Below are positions 1-8,720 of a stretch of 64,000 nt of DNA, one piece after another. The notes below the pieces were generated by a model that saw only the letters and a list, made by a program, of their open reading frames with translations, made no database searches and was not told the DNA's origin. This stretch comes from JACKJK01 sp046159835. GTDB lineage: Bacteria; Pseudomonadota; Alphaproteobacteria; Rhizobiales; Tepidamorphaceae. A program made the position numbers and the translations under genes. Each line of letters starts with the position of its first letter. The stretch's first letter is position 1. Where the stretch lies: NCBI RefSeq assembly GCF_046159835.1, contig NZ_JBJXCY010000001.1:1736001-1800000 (forward strand), read 5' to 3'.

Positions 1-2
1 GT

Positions 3-200
3 GCCGTCGTCAACATGATAGACCCGGACGTGATCGTCCTTGGCGGCGGTCTGTCGCGGGTTGCCGCGCTCTATGAACGCTTGCCGCCGCGCGCCCTGCC
101 GCACATCTTCTGCGATGCGCCGAGCGTGCGGATCGTGCCCGCGAAGCACGGCGATGATTCCGGCGTTCGCGGCGCGGCGCGCCTGTGCGCACCCCGCTGA
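3..200 (+). CDS. ROK-family sugar kinase, C-terminal fragment
   Basis: This is the last 65 codons of a gene that begins before the window. The readable part carries the late ROK-family signature IDPDVIVLGGGLS followed by a VPAKHGDDSGVRGAA stretch, which is typical of the C-terminus of fructokinase or N-acetylglucosamine kinase type ROK enzymes that phosphorylate hexoses with ATP. The catalytic Asp and the ROK zinc-binding cysteines lie outside the window, so the substrate cannot be assigned. It ends 34 bases before the probable dinB start and could be co-transcribed with it. Confidence 0.8.
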   Translation, partial: AVVNMIDPDVIVLGGGLSRVAALYERLPPRALPHIFCDAPSVRIVPAKHGDDSGVRGAARLCAPR

Positions 201-234
201 ACTCCAAAACCGAGCCAGAGCGCGAAAGCCGGCC

Positions 235-1587
235 ATGCCAAGCCCGACCGAGATGCAGTCGCTGTGCCGAAATTGCGGGGCAACCGGCGTCGCCACTCGT
301 TGCGCGTCCTGCGGCAGCGCCCGCATCGTGCGACATGTCGAGCTGTTTTCGCTCGAAATCGCGCATATCGACTGCGATGCTTTCTATGCGGCTGTCGAAA
401 AGCGCGACGACCCGAGCCTGCGTGACAAACCGGTCATAATCGGCGGCGGCAGGCGCGGTGTCGTCTCCACCGCCTGCTACGTCGCGCGCATGAGCGGCGT
501 GCGCTCAGCCATGCCTATGTTCAAGGCGCTCGCTGCCTGCCCGGACGCGATCATCATCAAGCCGGACATGGACAAGTATGCCGCCGTCGGGCGCGAGGTG
601 CGCAAGCGCATGTTCGACCTGACGCCGCTGGTCGAGCCGATTTCCATCGACGAGGCGTTTCTGGATCTGACCGGCACGCAAAAGGTCCACCACGCAACGC
701 CGGCCGAGACGCTCGCCCGCTTCGCCCGCGAGATCGAGCGCGACGTGGGCATCAGCGTGTCGGTTGGCCTGGCGCCGAACAAGTTCCTGGCCAAGATCGC
801 CTCAGACCTCGACAAACCGCGCGGCTTCGCCGTGATCGGCGCGGCCGAAAGCGCCGAATTCCTCAAGCTCCGCCCTGTGACGACGATTCCCGGCATCGGC
901 CCCGCGATGGCGAAGAAGCTGTCCTCTGAGGGATATCGCATGATCGGCGATATCCAGCGCGCCGATGCGACCGCGCTCGCCAAGCGCCACGGCGAATACG
1001 GGTTGCGCCTCTACGAGATGGCCCATGGCCGCGACCGCCGCCGCGTCGACCCGACAAGCGAACGCAAGAGCGTCAGCGCCGAGACGACCTTCAACGAGGA
1101 CATCTCCGACCCGCGCGAACTGGAAACCCGGCTCTGGAGGCTGTGCGAGAAGGTATCGGGCCGCATGAAGGCGGCTGAGCTTTCGGGCGTGACGGTGACG
1201 CTGAAACTCAAGACGCGCGACTTCGCCACCCGCACCCGCGCCGCACGCCTTGCCGACCCGACGCAGCTTGCAGGCCGCATCTACGAAGCGGGCAAGCGGC
1301 TGCTGGCGCAGGAGACGGACGGCACCCGCTACCGGCTCATCGGCATTGGCCTGTCCGACCTGCGCGATGCCGTGGAAGCGGACCCGACAGACCTCGCCGA
1401 CCCGGATCTTTCACGAAAGGCCGGTGCGGAGCGCGCGGTCGACGCGGTGCGCGCCAGGTTTGGCCGCGACATCGTCCAGCGCGGGCTGTCGTTCGCAGGT
1501 CGCGAGAAAGCGGAAAAGGCGAAATCGAAGACGGGCGACGCGGGCGGTGTCAGCGATCCGAACAGCGACCTTGATCGGGAAAGGTGA
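235..1587 (+). CDS. dinB: DNA polymerase IV (Y-family) with N-terminal zinc ribbon
   Basis: This is an error-prone Y-family polymerase for lesion bypass. From the ATG at 235 the protein has 450 residues. Residues 11-26 form a CxxC-x8-CxxC zinc-ribbon-like motif ahead of the polymerase, an extension common in rhizobial DinB proteins. The first catalytic aspartate sits in AHIDCDAFYAAVE and the second acidic pair in EPISIDEAFLDLTG. A fingers, thumb and little-finger region follows, and QRGLSF near the C-terminus could be the beta-clamp-binding peptide. The reading frame is open upstream to position 40, but the ATG at 235 fits the family length and keeps the zinc ribbon. Its 3' end overlaps the convergent eipB-like gene by 38 bases. 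Confidence 0.93.
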   Translation: MPSPTEMQSLCRNCGATGVATRCASCGSARIVRHVELFSLEIAHIDCDAFYAAVEKRDDPSLRDKPVIIGGGRRGVVSTACYVARMSGVRSAMPMFKALAACPDAIIIKPDMDKYAAVGREVRKRMFDLTPLVEPISIDEAFLDLTGTQKVHHATPAETLARFAREIERDVGISVSVGLAPNKFLAKIASDLDKPRGFAVIGAAESAEFLKLRPVTTIPGIGPAMAKKLSSEGYRMIGDIQRADATALAKRHGEYGLRLYEMAHGRDRRRVDPTSERKSVSAETTFNEDISDPRELETRLWRLCEKVSGRMKAAELSGVTVTLKLKTRDFATRTRAARLADPTQLAGRIYEAGKRLLAQETDGTRYRLIGIGLSDLRDAVEADPTDLADPDLSRKAGAERAVDAVRARFGRDIVQRGLSFAGREKAEKAKSKTGDAGGVSDPNSDLDRER

Positions 1588-2395
1588 GCGCGCTCAGGTT
1601 TCCGCGCAGCGAAAAATTGCCGTAGTCCAGCAGGATGTCGCTGCTCACGCCGTTCTCGTAGAGCGTCGAGCTGATCGAGTAGATCGGCTCTTCCTCGCCA
1701 CCCACCGTCTCGTCCTCGTTCTCGCTGCCCTCGCCGTGGAAATAGGCGACGGTCACCGGCCAGTGCGGGACGTCTTCAAGCTTGGCGCGGGCAAGCCCCG
1801 AGCCGTGGCGGTCGAGCCGCTTCGGCCCGATGACGGCGAACGTGTCATAAATCTGCGTGCCCGGATCGGACCCCTCGTAGATGCGCGCCGACAAGGTGCG
1901 CTGGCCTGTCCGGCCCGCCTGTATCAGCCGGTTGAGATGCTGGGTCGGGAACATAACGTCCTCGCCGAATTCCAGCGAATTGCGCTGCGGCATGGTGATG
2001 GCGATCTCCACGCCCTCGCCCGTGCGCTCTGCGTTGCCGTTCGTCTCTTCGGTGAGGTTGGCATCGTCGTAGCGGCGGTTGGTGAAGCGGAACGTGTTCG
2101 CGTCGCGCGATTCCCACTGCGCGGTCCGCAGGTCGGTTACCAGCGTCGCCCCTTCAGAGTTGGCAGAGCGGAAGACGTAGCGCGAGTTGGTGGCAAGGCC
2201 CTCGCAATCGGTCGCGAGCACTTCGACCACCATGCGGCCGCTGAATGAGGCGATGTTGCCGGCTTCATCAGCGCGCTCCAGCTTGATGTCGTAGACGGCG
2301 CGGTGCGGCATGAGGTCGGCCTGCGCCGGCACCGGGCACAGCAGCGCGAGCGCCAGAGGCGCAAGGCGGATTGGGCATGTTCTCGTCGAAAGCAC
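1550..2395 (-). CDS. eipB: EipB-like periplasmic envelope integrity protein (DUF1849)
   Basis: This 281-residue protein starts at a GTG preceded by GGGGAG. The N-terminus is a signal peptide ending near PAQA, followed by HRAVYDIKLERADE, which matches the opening of the DUF1849/EipB beta-spiral family described in Brucella, where it supports envelope integrity. EipB proteins carry one disulfide between an early and a near-terminal cysteine; the mature protein here has exactly two, at residues 64 (ATDCEGL) and 278 (DQGRCSDR). Protein length also matches. The assignment rests on these features, not on a database search. The gene is convergent with and overlaps dinB. Confidence 0.8.
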   Translation of the reverse strand: MLSTRTCPIRLAPLALALLCPVPAQADLMPHRAVYDIKLERADEAGNIASFSGRMVVEVLATDCEGLATNSRYVFRSANSEGATLVTDLRTAQWESRDANTFRFTNRRYDDANLTEETNGNAERTGEGVEIAITMPQRNSLEFGEDVMFPTQHLNRLIQAGRTGQRTLSARIYEGSDPGTQIYDTFAVIGPKRLDRHGSGLARAKLEDVPHWPVTVAYFHGEGSENEDETVGGEEEPIYSISSTLYENGVSSDILLDYGNFSLRGNLSALTFPDQGRCSDR

Positions 2396-2539
2396 GACAT
2401 CTCCCCGAGGCTTTCAATCCTTCGCCCCATAGTGGAGGAAATCTCACCAACCACCAAGCCGGATTCGCATTTGTGGTTGCCAATCGCCCTCAAGGCTGGA
2501 CTATGCGGGCAAATTCCCCTGACGAAATGGATGGATGGC

Positions 2540-3007
2540 ATGAGCGGCACGATTGAGAAGAGACTGAGCGAACTGGGCATCGAACTACCCGAGCCGATGG
2601 CCCCGGTGGCCAACTACATGGCCTGGGTCGTTTCCGGCAAAATGGTCTACGTGTCCGGCCAGGTCCCCATCGTTGACGGCAAGCCGCAGCATATCGGCCA
2701 GTGCGGCAATTCCATCTCGACGGAAGACGCGGTCCAGGCCGCGCGCATCTGCGCCATCAACCTCATCTCGCAGGCCAAGGCCGCTGCCGGCGGCGATCTC
2801 GACAAGATCGCCCGCGTCGTGAAGCTGGTCGGCTTCGTCAATTCCGCACCCGACTTCAAGGATCACCCGACGGTCATCAACGGCGCATCGGACCTCATGG
2901 TCGACGTCTTCGGCGACAAGGGCCGCCACGCGCGCTCCGCCGTTGGCGTTGCAGCTCTTCCCCTCGGCCTCAGCGTCGAGGTGGAAGCGATCTTCGAACT
3001 CGCTTGA
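2540..3007 (+). CDS. RidA/YjgF/UK114 family protein
   Basis: The protein has about 155 residues and is a cytosolic RidA-superfamily member. RidA proteins hydrolyse reactive enamine/imine intermediates from PLP enzymes, and some relatives have other deaminase-like roles. The sequence shows VYVSGQVPIVDGKP near residue 35, a central ICAINLISQAKAA helix, and the typical C-terminal ARSAVGVAALPLGLSVEVEAIFEL including the conserved Arg. An alternative in-frame ATG lies 9 bases upstream at 2531. The N-terminal extension compared with canonical RidA (about 128 residues) places it in the longer subgroup, so enzymatic activity is not certain. The stop overlaps the next gene's TTG start. Confidence 0.9.
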   Translation: MSGTIEKRLSELGIELPEPMAPVANYMAWVVSGKMVYVSGQVPIVDGKPQHIGQCGNSISTEDAVQAARICAINLISQAKAAAGGDLDKIARVVKLVGFVNSAPDFKDHPTVINGASDLMVDVFGDKGRHARSAVGVAALPLGLSVEVEAIFELA

Positions 3008-3768
3008 GCACCACCGAAACCAATGCGCGCGGCTGGATCGGCCGCGCGCCTGTCGCCCATCGCGGCCTGCACGACAAGGCGGACGGACGGATCGAGAACT
3101 CGCTTTCCGCGATACGCGCCGCCGTCGAGGCAGGCTTCGCCATCGAGATCGACGTGCGCCAGAGCGCGGACGGCGAGGTCATGGTCTTCCACGACGCGAC
3201 GCTCGACCGGCTGACCGGCGAAACCGGCGCGTTCACAGACCGCAACGCCGACGAACTCACAGGTATGGAACTGACCGGCAGCGGCGGCGACACCATCCCG
3301 CGCCTGTCGGACGTGCTGGGGGCAGTCGATGGCCGTGTCCCGCTCTATGTCGAGATCAAGCACGAGACGCGCTCCAGCGGCGCCCGTGAACGCGCCGTGG
3401 CCAAGGCACTGGATGGTTACGACGGGCCGGTGGCGGCCATGTCGTTCGAGCCGTCGAGCGTGCGTGCCATGCGCGAGGTCGCGCCCCACATCACGCGCGG
3501 CATCGTCGGCGAGGCCTATCGCGACAAGGCGGAATGGCCCGGTCTTTCCGCAATGCAGCGATTTTCCCGCCGCAACCTCTTTCACATTCTCTCCACTGCG
3601 CCACATTTTATTGCATGGCACATCCACGACCTGCCCGCGTTTGCCCCGGTCATCGTCAACACGCTGACAGGCAAACCCCTGCTCGCATGGACGGTTCGCA
3701 GCCCGGCAGAGGCCGAGCGGGCGCGCGCCAGCGGCGCGCAGATCATCTTCGAGAACTTCCTCCCCTGA
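3004..3768 (+). CDS. Glycerophosphodiester phosphodiesterase
   Basis: This 254-residue enzyme of the GDPD TIM-barrel family cleaves glycerophosphodiesters to glycerol-3-phosphate and an alcohol. The start is a TTG at 3004 that overlaps the preceding TGA, suggesting translational coupling to the RidA gene. Visible family signatures are VAHRGLH (first catalytic His), ENSLSAIRAAVEAGFAIEIDV (metal-binding Glu/Asp), FHDATLDRLT (second His), PLYVEIKHE and, near the end, LLAWTVRSPAEAERARASG. No signal peptide is visible, so it is probably cytoplasmic. Confidence 0.92.
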   Translation: MSTTETNARGWIGRAPVAHRGLHDKADGRIENSLSAIRAAVEAGFAIEIDVRQSADGEVMVFHDATLDRLTGETGAFTDRNADELTGMELTGSGGDTIPRLSDVLGAVDGRVPLYVEIKHETRSSGARERAVAKALDGYDGPVAAMSFEPSSVRAMREVAPHITRGIVGEAYRDKAEWPGLSAMQRFSRRNLFHILSTAPHFIAWHIHDLPAFAPVIVNTLTGKPLLAWTVRSPAEAERARASGAQIIFENFLP

Positions 3769-3799
3769 CCCATCGCATCCTGATTGGGTCGGTCACGGC

Positions 3800-5107
3800 A
3801 TGACCAGCATGAACGAGACGGAAAAAGGCGCGGCGGACGAGCCCGAGCGGGCGCGCAAGGTCGTCGTCGCGCACTCGATCAAGGCGATCGGGCGCGAGAC
3901 GTGGGACGCCTGCGCGAACCCGCACGGCAGCCCGGCACGCGCGACTTCGAATCCATCGTCAAGCGGTTCTGCCCCAGCGGTTGAATCAGAACATGAAGCT
4001 GAATCAGTTTCTGAAAACCCGGAATCAGTCTGCGAAGGAGATACCTACAACCCGTTGGTATCATTCGATTTTCTCAATTCACTGGAAAAAAGCGGGTGCG
4101 TAGGCGCACAGGCCGGCTGGCTGCAGCACCACCTGGCCGTGGAAGACGATGACGGCACCACGGTCGCCGTCATGCCGGCCTACCTGAAGGACAATTCCTT
4201 CGGGGAATACATCTTCGATCACGGTTGGGCCGACGCCTATGAACGCGCCGGCGGCCGTTACTACCCCAAGATACAATCGGCGGTTCCCTTCTCCCCCGTA
4301 CCGGGCCGGCGAATCCTAACCGCGAAGGACCAGGACGCGGAGTTCGAGACGATGGTCTCCGCTGCGCTGGCTCTGAACGACGCCGCGCGCGCCTCCTCCA
4401 TCCACTGGACGTTCTGCACCCGAGACGAGTGGGACCGCTTCGGCGAGATGGGCTTCCTGCGCCGGATGGACCGGCAGTTCCACTGGTACGATCGCGGCTA
4501 CGGCGACTTCGACGGCTTTCTGGACGCGCTTGCGTCGCGCAAGCGCAAGGCCATCCGCAAGGAGCGCCGCGAGGCCATTGCCGAGAGTGTCAGCATCGAG
4601 TGCGTCACCGGCAGCGACATCACCGAGGAGCATTGGGACGCGTTCTTCAATTTCTACATGGACACCGGCGCGCGCAAATGGGGCCGCCCCTACCTCAACC
4701 GCGACTTCTTTGCGCTGATCGGCGAGTCCATGGCCAACCGGGTGCTGCTCATCATGGCGCGGCGGGCGGGACAGCTCGTGGCGGGCGCGCTGAACTTCAT
4801 CGGTGACCAGGCACTCTATGGACGCCACTGGGGCTGCACCGAGCACCACCCCTTCCTGCATTTCGAGATCTGCTACTACCAGGCCATCGACTGGGCCCTG
4901 CAGAACGGCCTCAAGCGCGTTGAGGCCGGCCACCAGGGCGAGCACAAGCTGGCGCGCGGCTACGAGCCCGTCAGTATCTATTCCGCGCACTACATCGCCG
5001 ACCCGGGCCTGCGCCACGCGGTGGACGACTACCTCCAGCGCGAGCGCGCAGCGGTTGAAGAGGAGATCGACGTGCTCGGCGAATACGCCCCCTTCCGCAA
5101 GGGCTGA
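3800..5107 (+). CDS. FemAB/GNAT-like acyltransferase (COG3146, DUF482)
   Basis: The protein of 435 residues belongs to the COG3146 group of GNAT-fold proteins related to FemAB peptidyl transferases; no biochemical role is firmly established for this group. Recognisable blocks include LKDNSFGEYIFDHGWADAYE, YYPKIQSAVPFSPVPGRRIL, FLRRMDRQFHWYDRGY, RKRKAIRKERRE, and YGRHWGC with HFEICYYQAIDWAL near the C-terminus. Between the N-terminal helix (SIKAIGRETWDACAN) and the usual NP(L/F)VSFDFLNSLE block lies an insert of about 50 residues rich in Ser, Glu and Ala whose DNA is visibly lower in GC than its surroundings. A second ATG lies at 3809. Confidence 0.85.
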   Translation: MTSMNETEKGAADEPERARKVVVAHSIKAIGRETWDACANPHGSPARATSNPSSSGSAPAVESEHEAESVSENPESVCEGDTYNPLVSFDFLNSLEKSGCVGAQAGWLQHHLAVEDDDGTTVAVMPAYLKDNSFGEYIFDHGWADAYERAGGRYYPKIQSAVPFSPVPGRRILTAKDQDAEFETMVSAALALNDAARASSIHWTFCTRDEWDRFGEMGFLRRMDRQFHWYDRGYGDFDGFLDALASRKRKAIRKERREAIAESVSIECVTGSDITEEHWDAFFNFYMDTGARKWGRPYLNRDFFALIGESMANRVLLIMARRAGQLVAGALNFIGDQALYGRHWGCTEHHPFLHFEICYYQAIDWALQNGLKRVEAGHQGEHKLARGYEPVSIYSAHYIADPGLRHAVDDYLQRERAAVEEEIDVLGEYAPFRKG

Positions 5108-5177
5108 CGCGTCCCTTGCGGCGCGACGACCCCCGCGCTCTAATCCCGCCAGATTGACCACTTCACCGGAGAACACG

Positions 5178-5600
5178 ATGCCGGACTATGACGACCAGAA
5201 CGTCTTCGCCAAGATCCTTCGCGGCGAACTGCCCGCCCACAAGGTCTACGAGGACGAAAAGACGTTCGCCTTCATGGACATCATGCCGCGCACGGACGGG
5301 CACGTGCTGGTGATCCCGAAGGCGGCCTCCCGCAACATTCGCGACATCTCCACCGACGACCTCGCAGCCGTGATGGCGACGGTCCAGAAGATGTCTCACG
5401 CGGTGATGAAGGCGTTCGAGGCAGACGGCGCCACCGTCCAGCACTTCTGCGAGCCAGCCGGCGGACAGGTTGTGTTCCACACCCACGTCCACGTGCTGCC
5501 GCGCCACGAGGACGTGAAGCTGCGCCCGCACACCGGCGAGATGGCCGACAACGACGTGCTTGCCGCCAATGCCGAGAAGGTGCGCGCCGCCCTCGCCTGA
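5178..5600 (+). CDS. HIT-family hydrolase
   Basis: The protein has 140 residues and the histidine-triad active site is visible as VFHTHVHVLPR, with the middle histidine acting as nucleophile in this family. Family members hydrolyse nucleoside phosphoramidates or dinucleoside polyphosphates. It begins with FAKILRGELPAHKVYEDEKTFAFMDIMP, the classic HINT-like opening. The ATG at 5178 has GGAG 7 bases upstream. The gene is last in the plus-strand run and is followed by a strong bidirectional terminator. Confidence 0.95.
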   Translation: MPDYDDQNVFAKILRGELPAHKVYEDEKTFAFMDIMPRTDGHVLVIPKAASRNIRDISTDDLAAVMATVQKMSHAVMKAFEADGATVQHFCEPAGGQVVFHTHVHVLPRHEDVKLRPHTGEMADNDVLAANAEKVRAALA

Positions 5601-5637
5601 TCGCGCCGGCAAAAACTGAACCGACACTCTCAAAGCA

Positions 5638-5675
5638 AAAGGCCCGCAGCGTTTCCGCTGCGGGCCTTTGTTTTT
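5638..5675. terminator. Bidirectional intrinsic terminator
   Basis: A perfect 14-bp stem (5638-5651 with 5656-5669) closes a 4-base loop and is followed by a G and five T on the plus strand, with A residues flanking the left arm for the other direction. It lies between the converging HIT hydrolase gene and clpA and can terminate both. Confidence 0.9.
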
Positions 5676-5691
5676 CGCGAATTGTCTTGGC

Positions 5692-8133
5692 TCAGTCGGC
5701 CTTGGCCGGAACGCGGGGCACGCTGCCACCACCGCCCTTCTTGGGCTTGCTGGCAGGCGGCGTCTCCTCGGCGGCAGGCTTTGCCTTTGCCTTGGTGCGC
5801 TTGGCCGCCGGCTTCTTCTTCGGCTTGGCCTTGGGCCGGGACGGCTTGGGCGGTGTCTCGAGATATTCGAACTCGAGCGCGGATTCACCCGCCGCGTTGC
5901 GTCCGACGCTGACGCGCACGATGCCGCCGTTCTTGAGCTTGCCGAACAGCACTTCGTCGGCCAGTGGCTTCTTGATCTCTTCCTGGATCAGTCGGGCCAG
6001 CGGGCGTGCGCCCATCTGGTCGTCGTAGCCGCGATCGGCAATCCACTGGTTCGCTTCGTCTGTCAGCTCGATGGTCACGCCACGGTCGGCAAGCTGCAGC
6101 TCAAGCTGCAGAACGAACTTCTCGACCACCATGGACACCACCTCGCCCGGCAGGTTGCCGAATGCGATGGTCGCGTCGAGACGGTTGCGGAATTCCGGAG
6201 AGAACATGCGGTTGATCGCCTCCGTATCCTCGCCTTCGCGGCGCTGGCGGTTGAAGCCAATCGGTGCCTTGGCCATGTCGGCAGCGCCTGCGTTGGTGGT
6301 CATGATGAGCACCACGTTGCGGAAGTCGACCTGCTTGCCGTTGTGATCCGTCAGCTTGCCGTGGTCCATGATCTGGAGCAGCACGTTGAACAGGTCCGGA
6401 TGCGCCTTCTCGATCTCGTCGAGCAGGAGCACGCAATGAGGGTGCTGGTCGACGCCATCGGTCAGCAGGCCGCCCTGGTCGAAACCGACATAGCCCGGAG
6501 GCGCACCGATCAGGCGCGAGATCGTGTGCCGCTCCATGTATTCCGACATGTCGAAGCGCAGCAGCTGCACCCCCATGATGGAGGCAAGTTGCTTGGCCAC
6601 TTCCGTCTTGCCGACGCCGGTCGGGCCGGAGAACAGGTAGTTGCCGATCGGCTTTTCCGGATCGCGCAGGCCCGCACGGGCAAGCTTGATCGCCGCCGAC
6701 AGCGCCTCGATGGCGCGGTTCTGGCCGAACACGACGCGCTTGAGGTTCTTCTCGAGGTCCTGCAGCACACCGGCATCTGTCCGCGACACGGACTTCGGCG
6801 GGATGCGCGCCATCTTGGCAATTGCGTCCTCGACCTCCTTCACGCCGATGGTCCGCTTGCGCCGCGAGGGTGCGAGCAGCATCTGCGAGGCGCCGGTCTC
6901 GTCGATCACGTCGATCGCCTTGTCCGGCAGCTTGCGGTCATGGATGTACTTGGCCGATAGCTCCACCGCCGCCTTCAGGGCATCGCCCGTGTAGCGCACG
7001 TTGTGGAAGTCCTCGAAATAGGGCTTCAGGCCCTTGAGAATCTTCACGGTGTCGGGAACGGTCGGCTCGGCGACGTCGATCTTCTGGAAACGGCGAACGA
7101 GCGCGCGATCCTTCTCGAAGTGCTGGCGGTACTCCTTGTAGGTCGTGGAACCGATGCAGCGCAGCGAGCCGTTCTGCAGCGCGGGCTTCAGCAGGTTGGA
7201 GGCATCCATGGCCCCGCCCGACGTCGCACCCGCACCGATCACGGTGTGGATCTCGTCAATGAACATGATCGCACCGGGATAGTCCTCGATTGCCTTCACG
7301 ACGGCCTTCAGACGCTCCTCGAAATCGCCGCGGTAGCGCGTGCCGGCCAGCAGCGAGCCCATGTCGAGCGAGAAGATCGTGCACTCAAGCAGCACTTCAG
7401 GCACTTCGCCCAGCGTGATGCGCCGCGCGAGGCCCTCGGCAATGGCCGTCTTGCCAACGCCCGGATCACCCACGAAGAGCGGGTTGTTCTTCTGGCGGCG
7501 GCAGAGCACCTGGATCGTGCGCTGGATTTCGCTGTCGCGACCGATCAGCGGGTCGATCTTGCCGGCCAGCGCCTTCTCGTTGAGGTTCACGCAATAGGCG
7601 TCGAGCGCGTCGTTCTTCTTCTCGTCGCTTTCGGCCTCGGTCGCCTGCGGCTCGTCGTCAGACCCGCGCGGCGGGCGCTGCTCACCCATGCCGGCACGCT
7701 TGGCGATGCCGTGGCTGACGTAGTTGACCGCGTCGTAGCGGGTCATGTCCTGCTCCTGCAGGAAATATGCGGCGTGGCTTTCACGCTCAGCAAACATCGC
7801 GATCAGCACGTTTGCGCCCGTCACCTCGTCGCGGCCGGACGACTGCACGTGGATCACGGCGCGCTGGATGACGCGTTGGAACCCTGCTGTCGGCTTGGAG
7901 TCGCTGTCGGCCTCGATGACGAGATTGTCGAGTTCCTCGCCGATATAGTCGACGAGGTTGCGACGCAGAACGTCAAGATCGACGTTGCAGGCCCGCATCA
8001 CCGCCGCCGCGTCCTGATCCTCGATCAGGGACAGCAAGAGGTGTTCCAGGGTCGCATACTCGTGGTGGCGGTCGGTGGCGAGCGCCAGCGCACGATGCAG
8101 AGCCTGTTCGAGACTGCGGGAAAATGAGGGCAA
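5692..8133 (-). CDS. clpA: ATP-dependent Clp protease ATP-binding subunit ClpA
   Basis: This 813-residue Hsp100 unfoldase feeds substrates to ClpP. The Clp N-domain covers roughly residues 1-150. AAA1 has Walker A GDPGVGKTAIAEG and Walker B IMFIDEIHT; AAA2 has Walker A GPTGVGKTEVAKQ and Walker B VLLLDEIEKA. The APIGFNRQ loop is the ClpP-binding IGF/IGL loop. The start is TTG at 8133, supported by AGGAGA 5 bases upstream and by the family's PSFSRSLEQALHRAL opening. The last 60 or so residues are a Lys/Pro/Ala-rich tail beyond the usual end. clpS lies 9 bases upstream on the same strand, so the two are one operon. Confidence 0.97.
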   Translation of the reverse strand: MPSFSRSLEQALHRALALATDRHHEYATLEHLLLSLIEDQDAAAVMRACNVDLDVLRRNLVDYIGEELDNLVIEADSDSKPTAGFQRVIQRAVIHVQSSGRDEVTGANVLIAMFAERESHAAYFLQEQDMTRYDAVNYVSHGIAKRAGMGEQRPPRGSDDEPQATEAESDEKKNDALDAYCVNLNEKALAGKIDPLIGRDSEIQRTIQVLCRRQKNNPLFVGDPGVGKTAIAEGLARRITLGEVPEVLLECTIFSLDMGSLLAGTRYRGDFEERLKAVVKAIEDYPGAIMFIDEIHTVIGAGATSGGAMDASNLLKPALQNGSLRCIGSTTYKEYRQHFEKDRALVRRFQKIDVAEPTVPDTVKILKGLKPYFEDFHNVRYTGDALKAAVELSAKYIHDRKLPDKAIDVIDETGASQMLLAPSRRKRTIGVKEVEDAIAKMARIPPKSVSRTDAGVLQDLEKNLKRVVFGQNRAIEALSAAIKLARAGLRDPEKPIGNYLFSGPTGVGKTEVAKQLASIMGVQLLRFDMSEYMERHTISRLIGAPPGYVGFDQGGLLTDGVDQHPHCVLLLDEIEKAHPDLFNVLLQIMDHGKLTDHNGKQVDFRNVVLIMTTNAGAADMAKAPIGFNRQRREGEDTEAINRMFSPEFRNRLDATIAFGNLPGEVVSMVVEKFVLQLELQLADRGVTIELTDEANQWIADRGYDDQMGARPLARLIQEEIKKPLADEVLFGKLKNGGIVRVSVGRNAAGESALEFEYLETPPKPSRPKAKPKKKPAAKRTKAKAKPAAEETPPASKPKKGGGGSVPRVPAKAD

Positions 8134-8142
8134 GGAAATCTC

Positions 8143-8538
8143 CTATTTCTTTTCCATCACGCATTGCAAAGGATGCTGGTGCTTTCGCGCAAAGTCCATC
8201 ACCTGCGTGACTTTCGTTTCGGCGACCTCGTATGTGAAGACGCCGCATTCGCCGACACCGTTGTGATGCACGTGCAGCATGATCTCGGTTGCCGCCTCGC
8301 GCCCCTTGCTGAAGAAGCGCTCGAGCACGTGCACGACGAATTCCATCGGCGTGTAGTCGTCGTTGAGCAGCAGAACCCGGTAGAGGCTCGGCTTTTTCGT
8401 TTTCGGCTTGGTGCGGGTGACGACAGCGGTGCCGCTGTCGTTGTCACCGCCTTCGGCGTCGTCGGACCCCGGTCCGCTCAGCGTCGGAACGAGGCCCGCA
8501 CGCTCCAGATGGATCGGGGCGAATTCAGGTTTCGACAT
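8143..8538 (-). CDS. clpS: ATP-dependent Clp protease adaptor ClpS
   Basis: ClpS binds N-degron substrates and delivers them to the ClpA N-domain. The core runs from LYRVLLLNDDYTPMEFVVHVLERFF through AATEIMLHVHHNGVGECGVFTYEVAETK to HPLQCVMEKK, with the conserved NDDYTPM substrate pocket. A poorly conserved N-terminal tail precedes it. The start is uncertain: ATG at 8538 (131 residues, GAGGAA about 12 bases upstream) is chosen over ATG at 8571 (142 residues), which has no clear ribosome-binding site. It stands directly upstream of clpA, the normal arrangement. Confidence 0.95.
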   Translation of the reverse strand: MSKPEFAPIHLERAGLVPTLSGPGSDDAEGGDNDSGTAVVTRTKPKTKKPSLYRVLLLNDDYTPMEFVVHVLERFFSKGREAATEIMLHVHHNGVGECGVFTYEVAETKVTQVMDFARKHQHPLQCVMEKK

Positions 8539-8720
8539 CAAAGACTGCCGTTCCTCATCGTCACTGTTCATTGGAACCGGCACACTGAAACGCGTGCCGG
8601 AATGCACTGTTACAAAAGATAGGTCACGATCGGGGCCGTTGAAAGGCATTGACTCGCAACCTTTTCGCTGCCGTTGGGTCAAACGATTGGCCCCGAATCT
8701 GCCTGCCATGCTGATACGGA

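Noticed and set aside
7003..8127. Long plus-strand open frame of 374 codons
   Set aside because: It is the antisense of clpA; amino acid composition is Arg/Val/Leu-rich nonsense with no family pattern.
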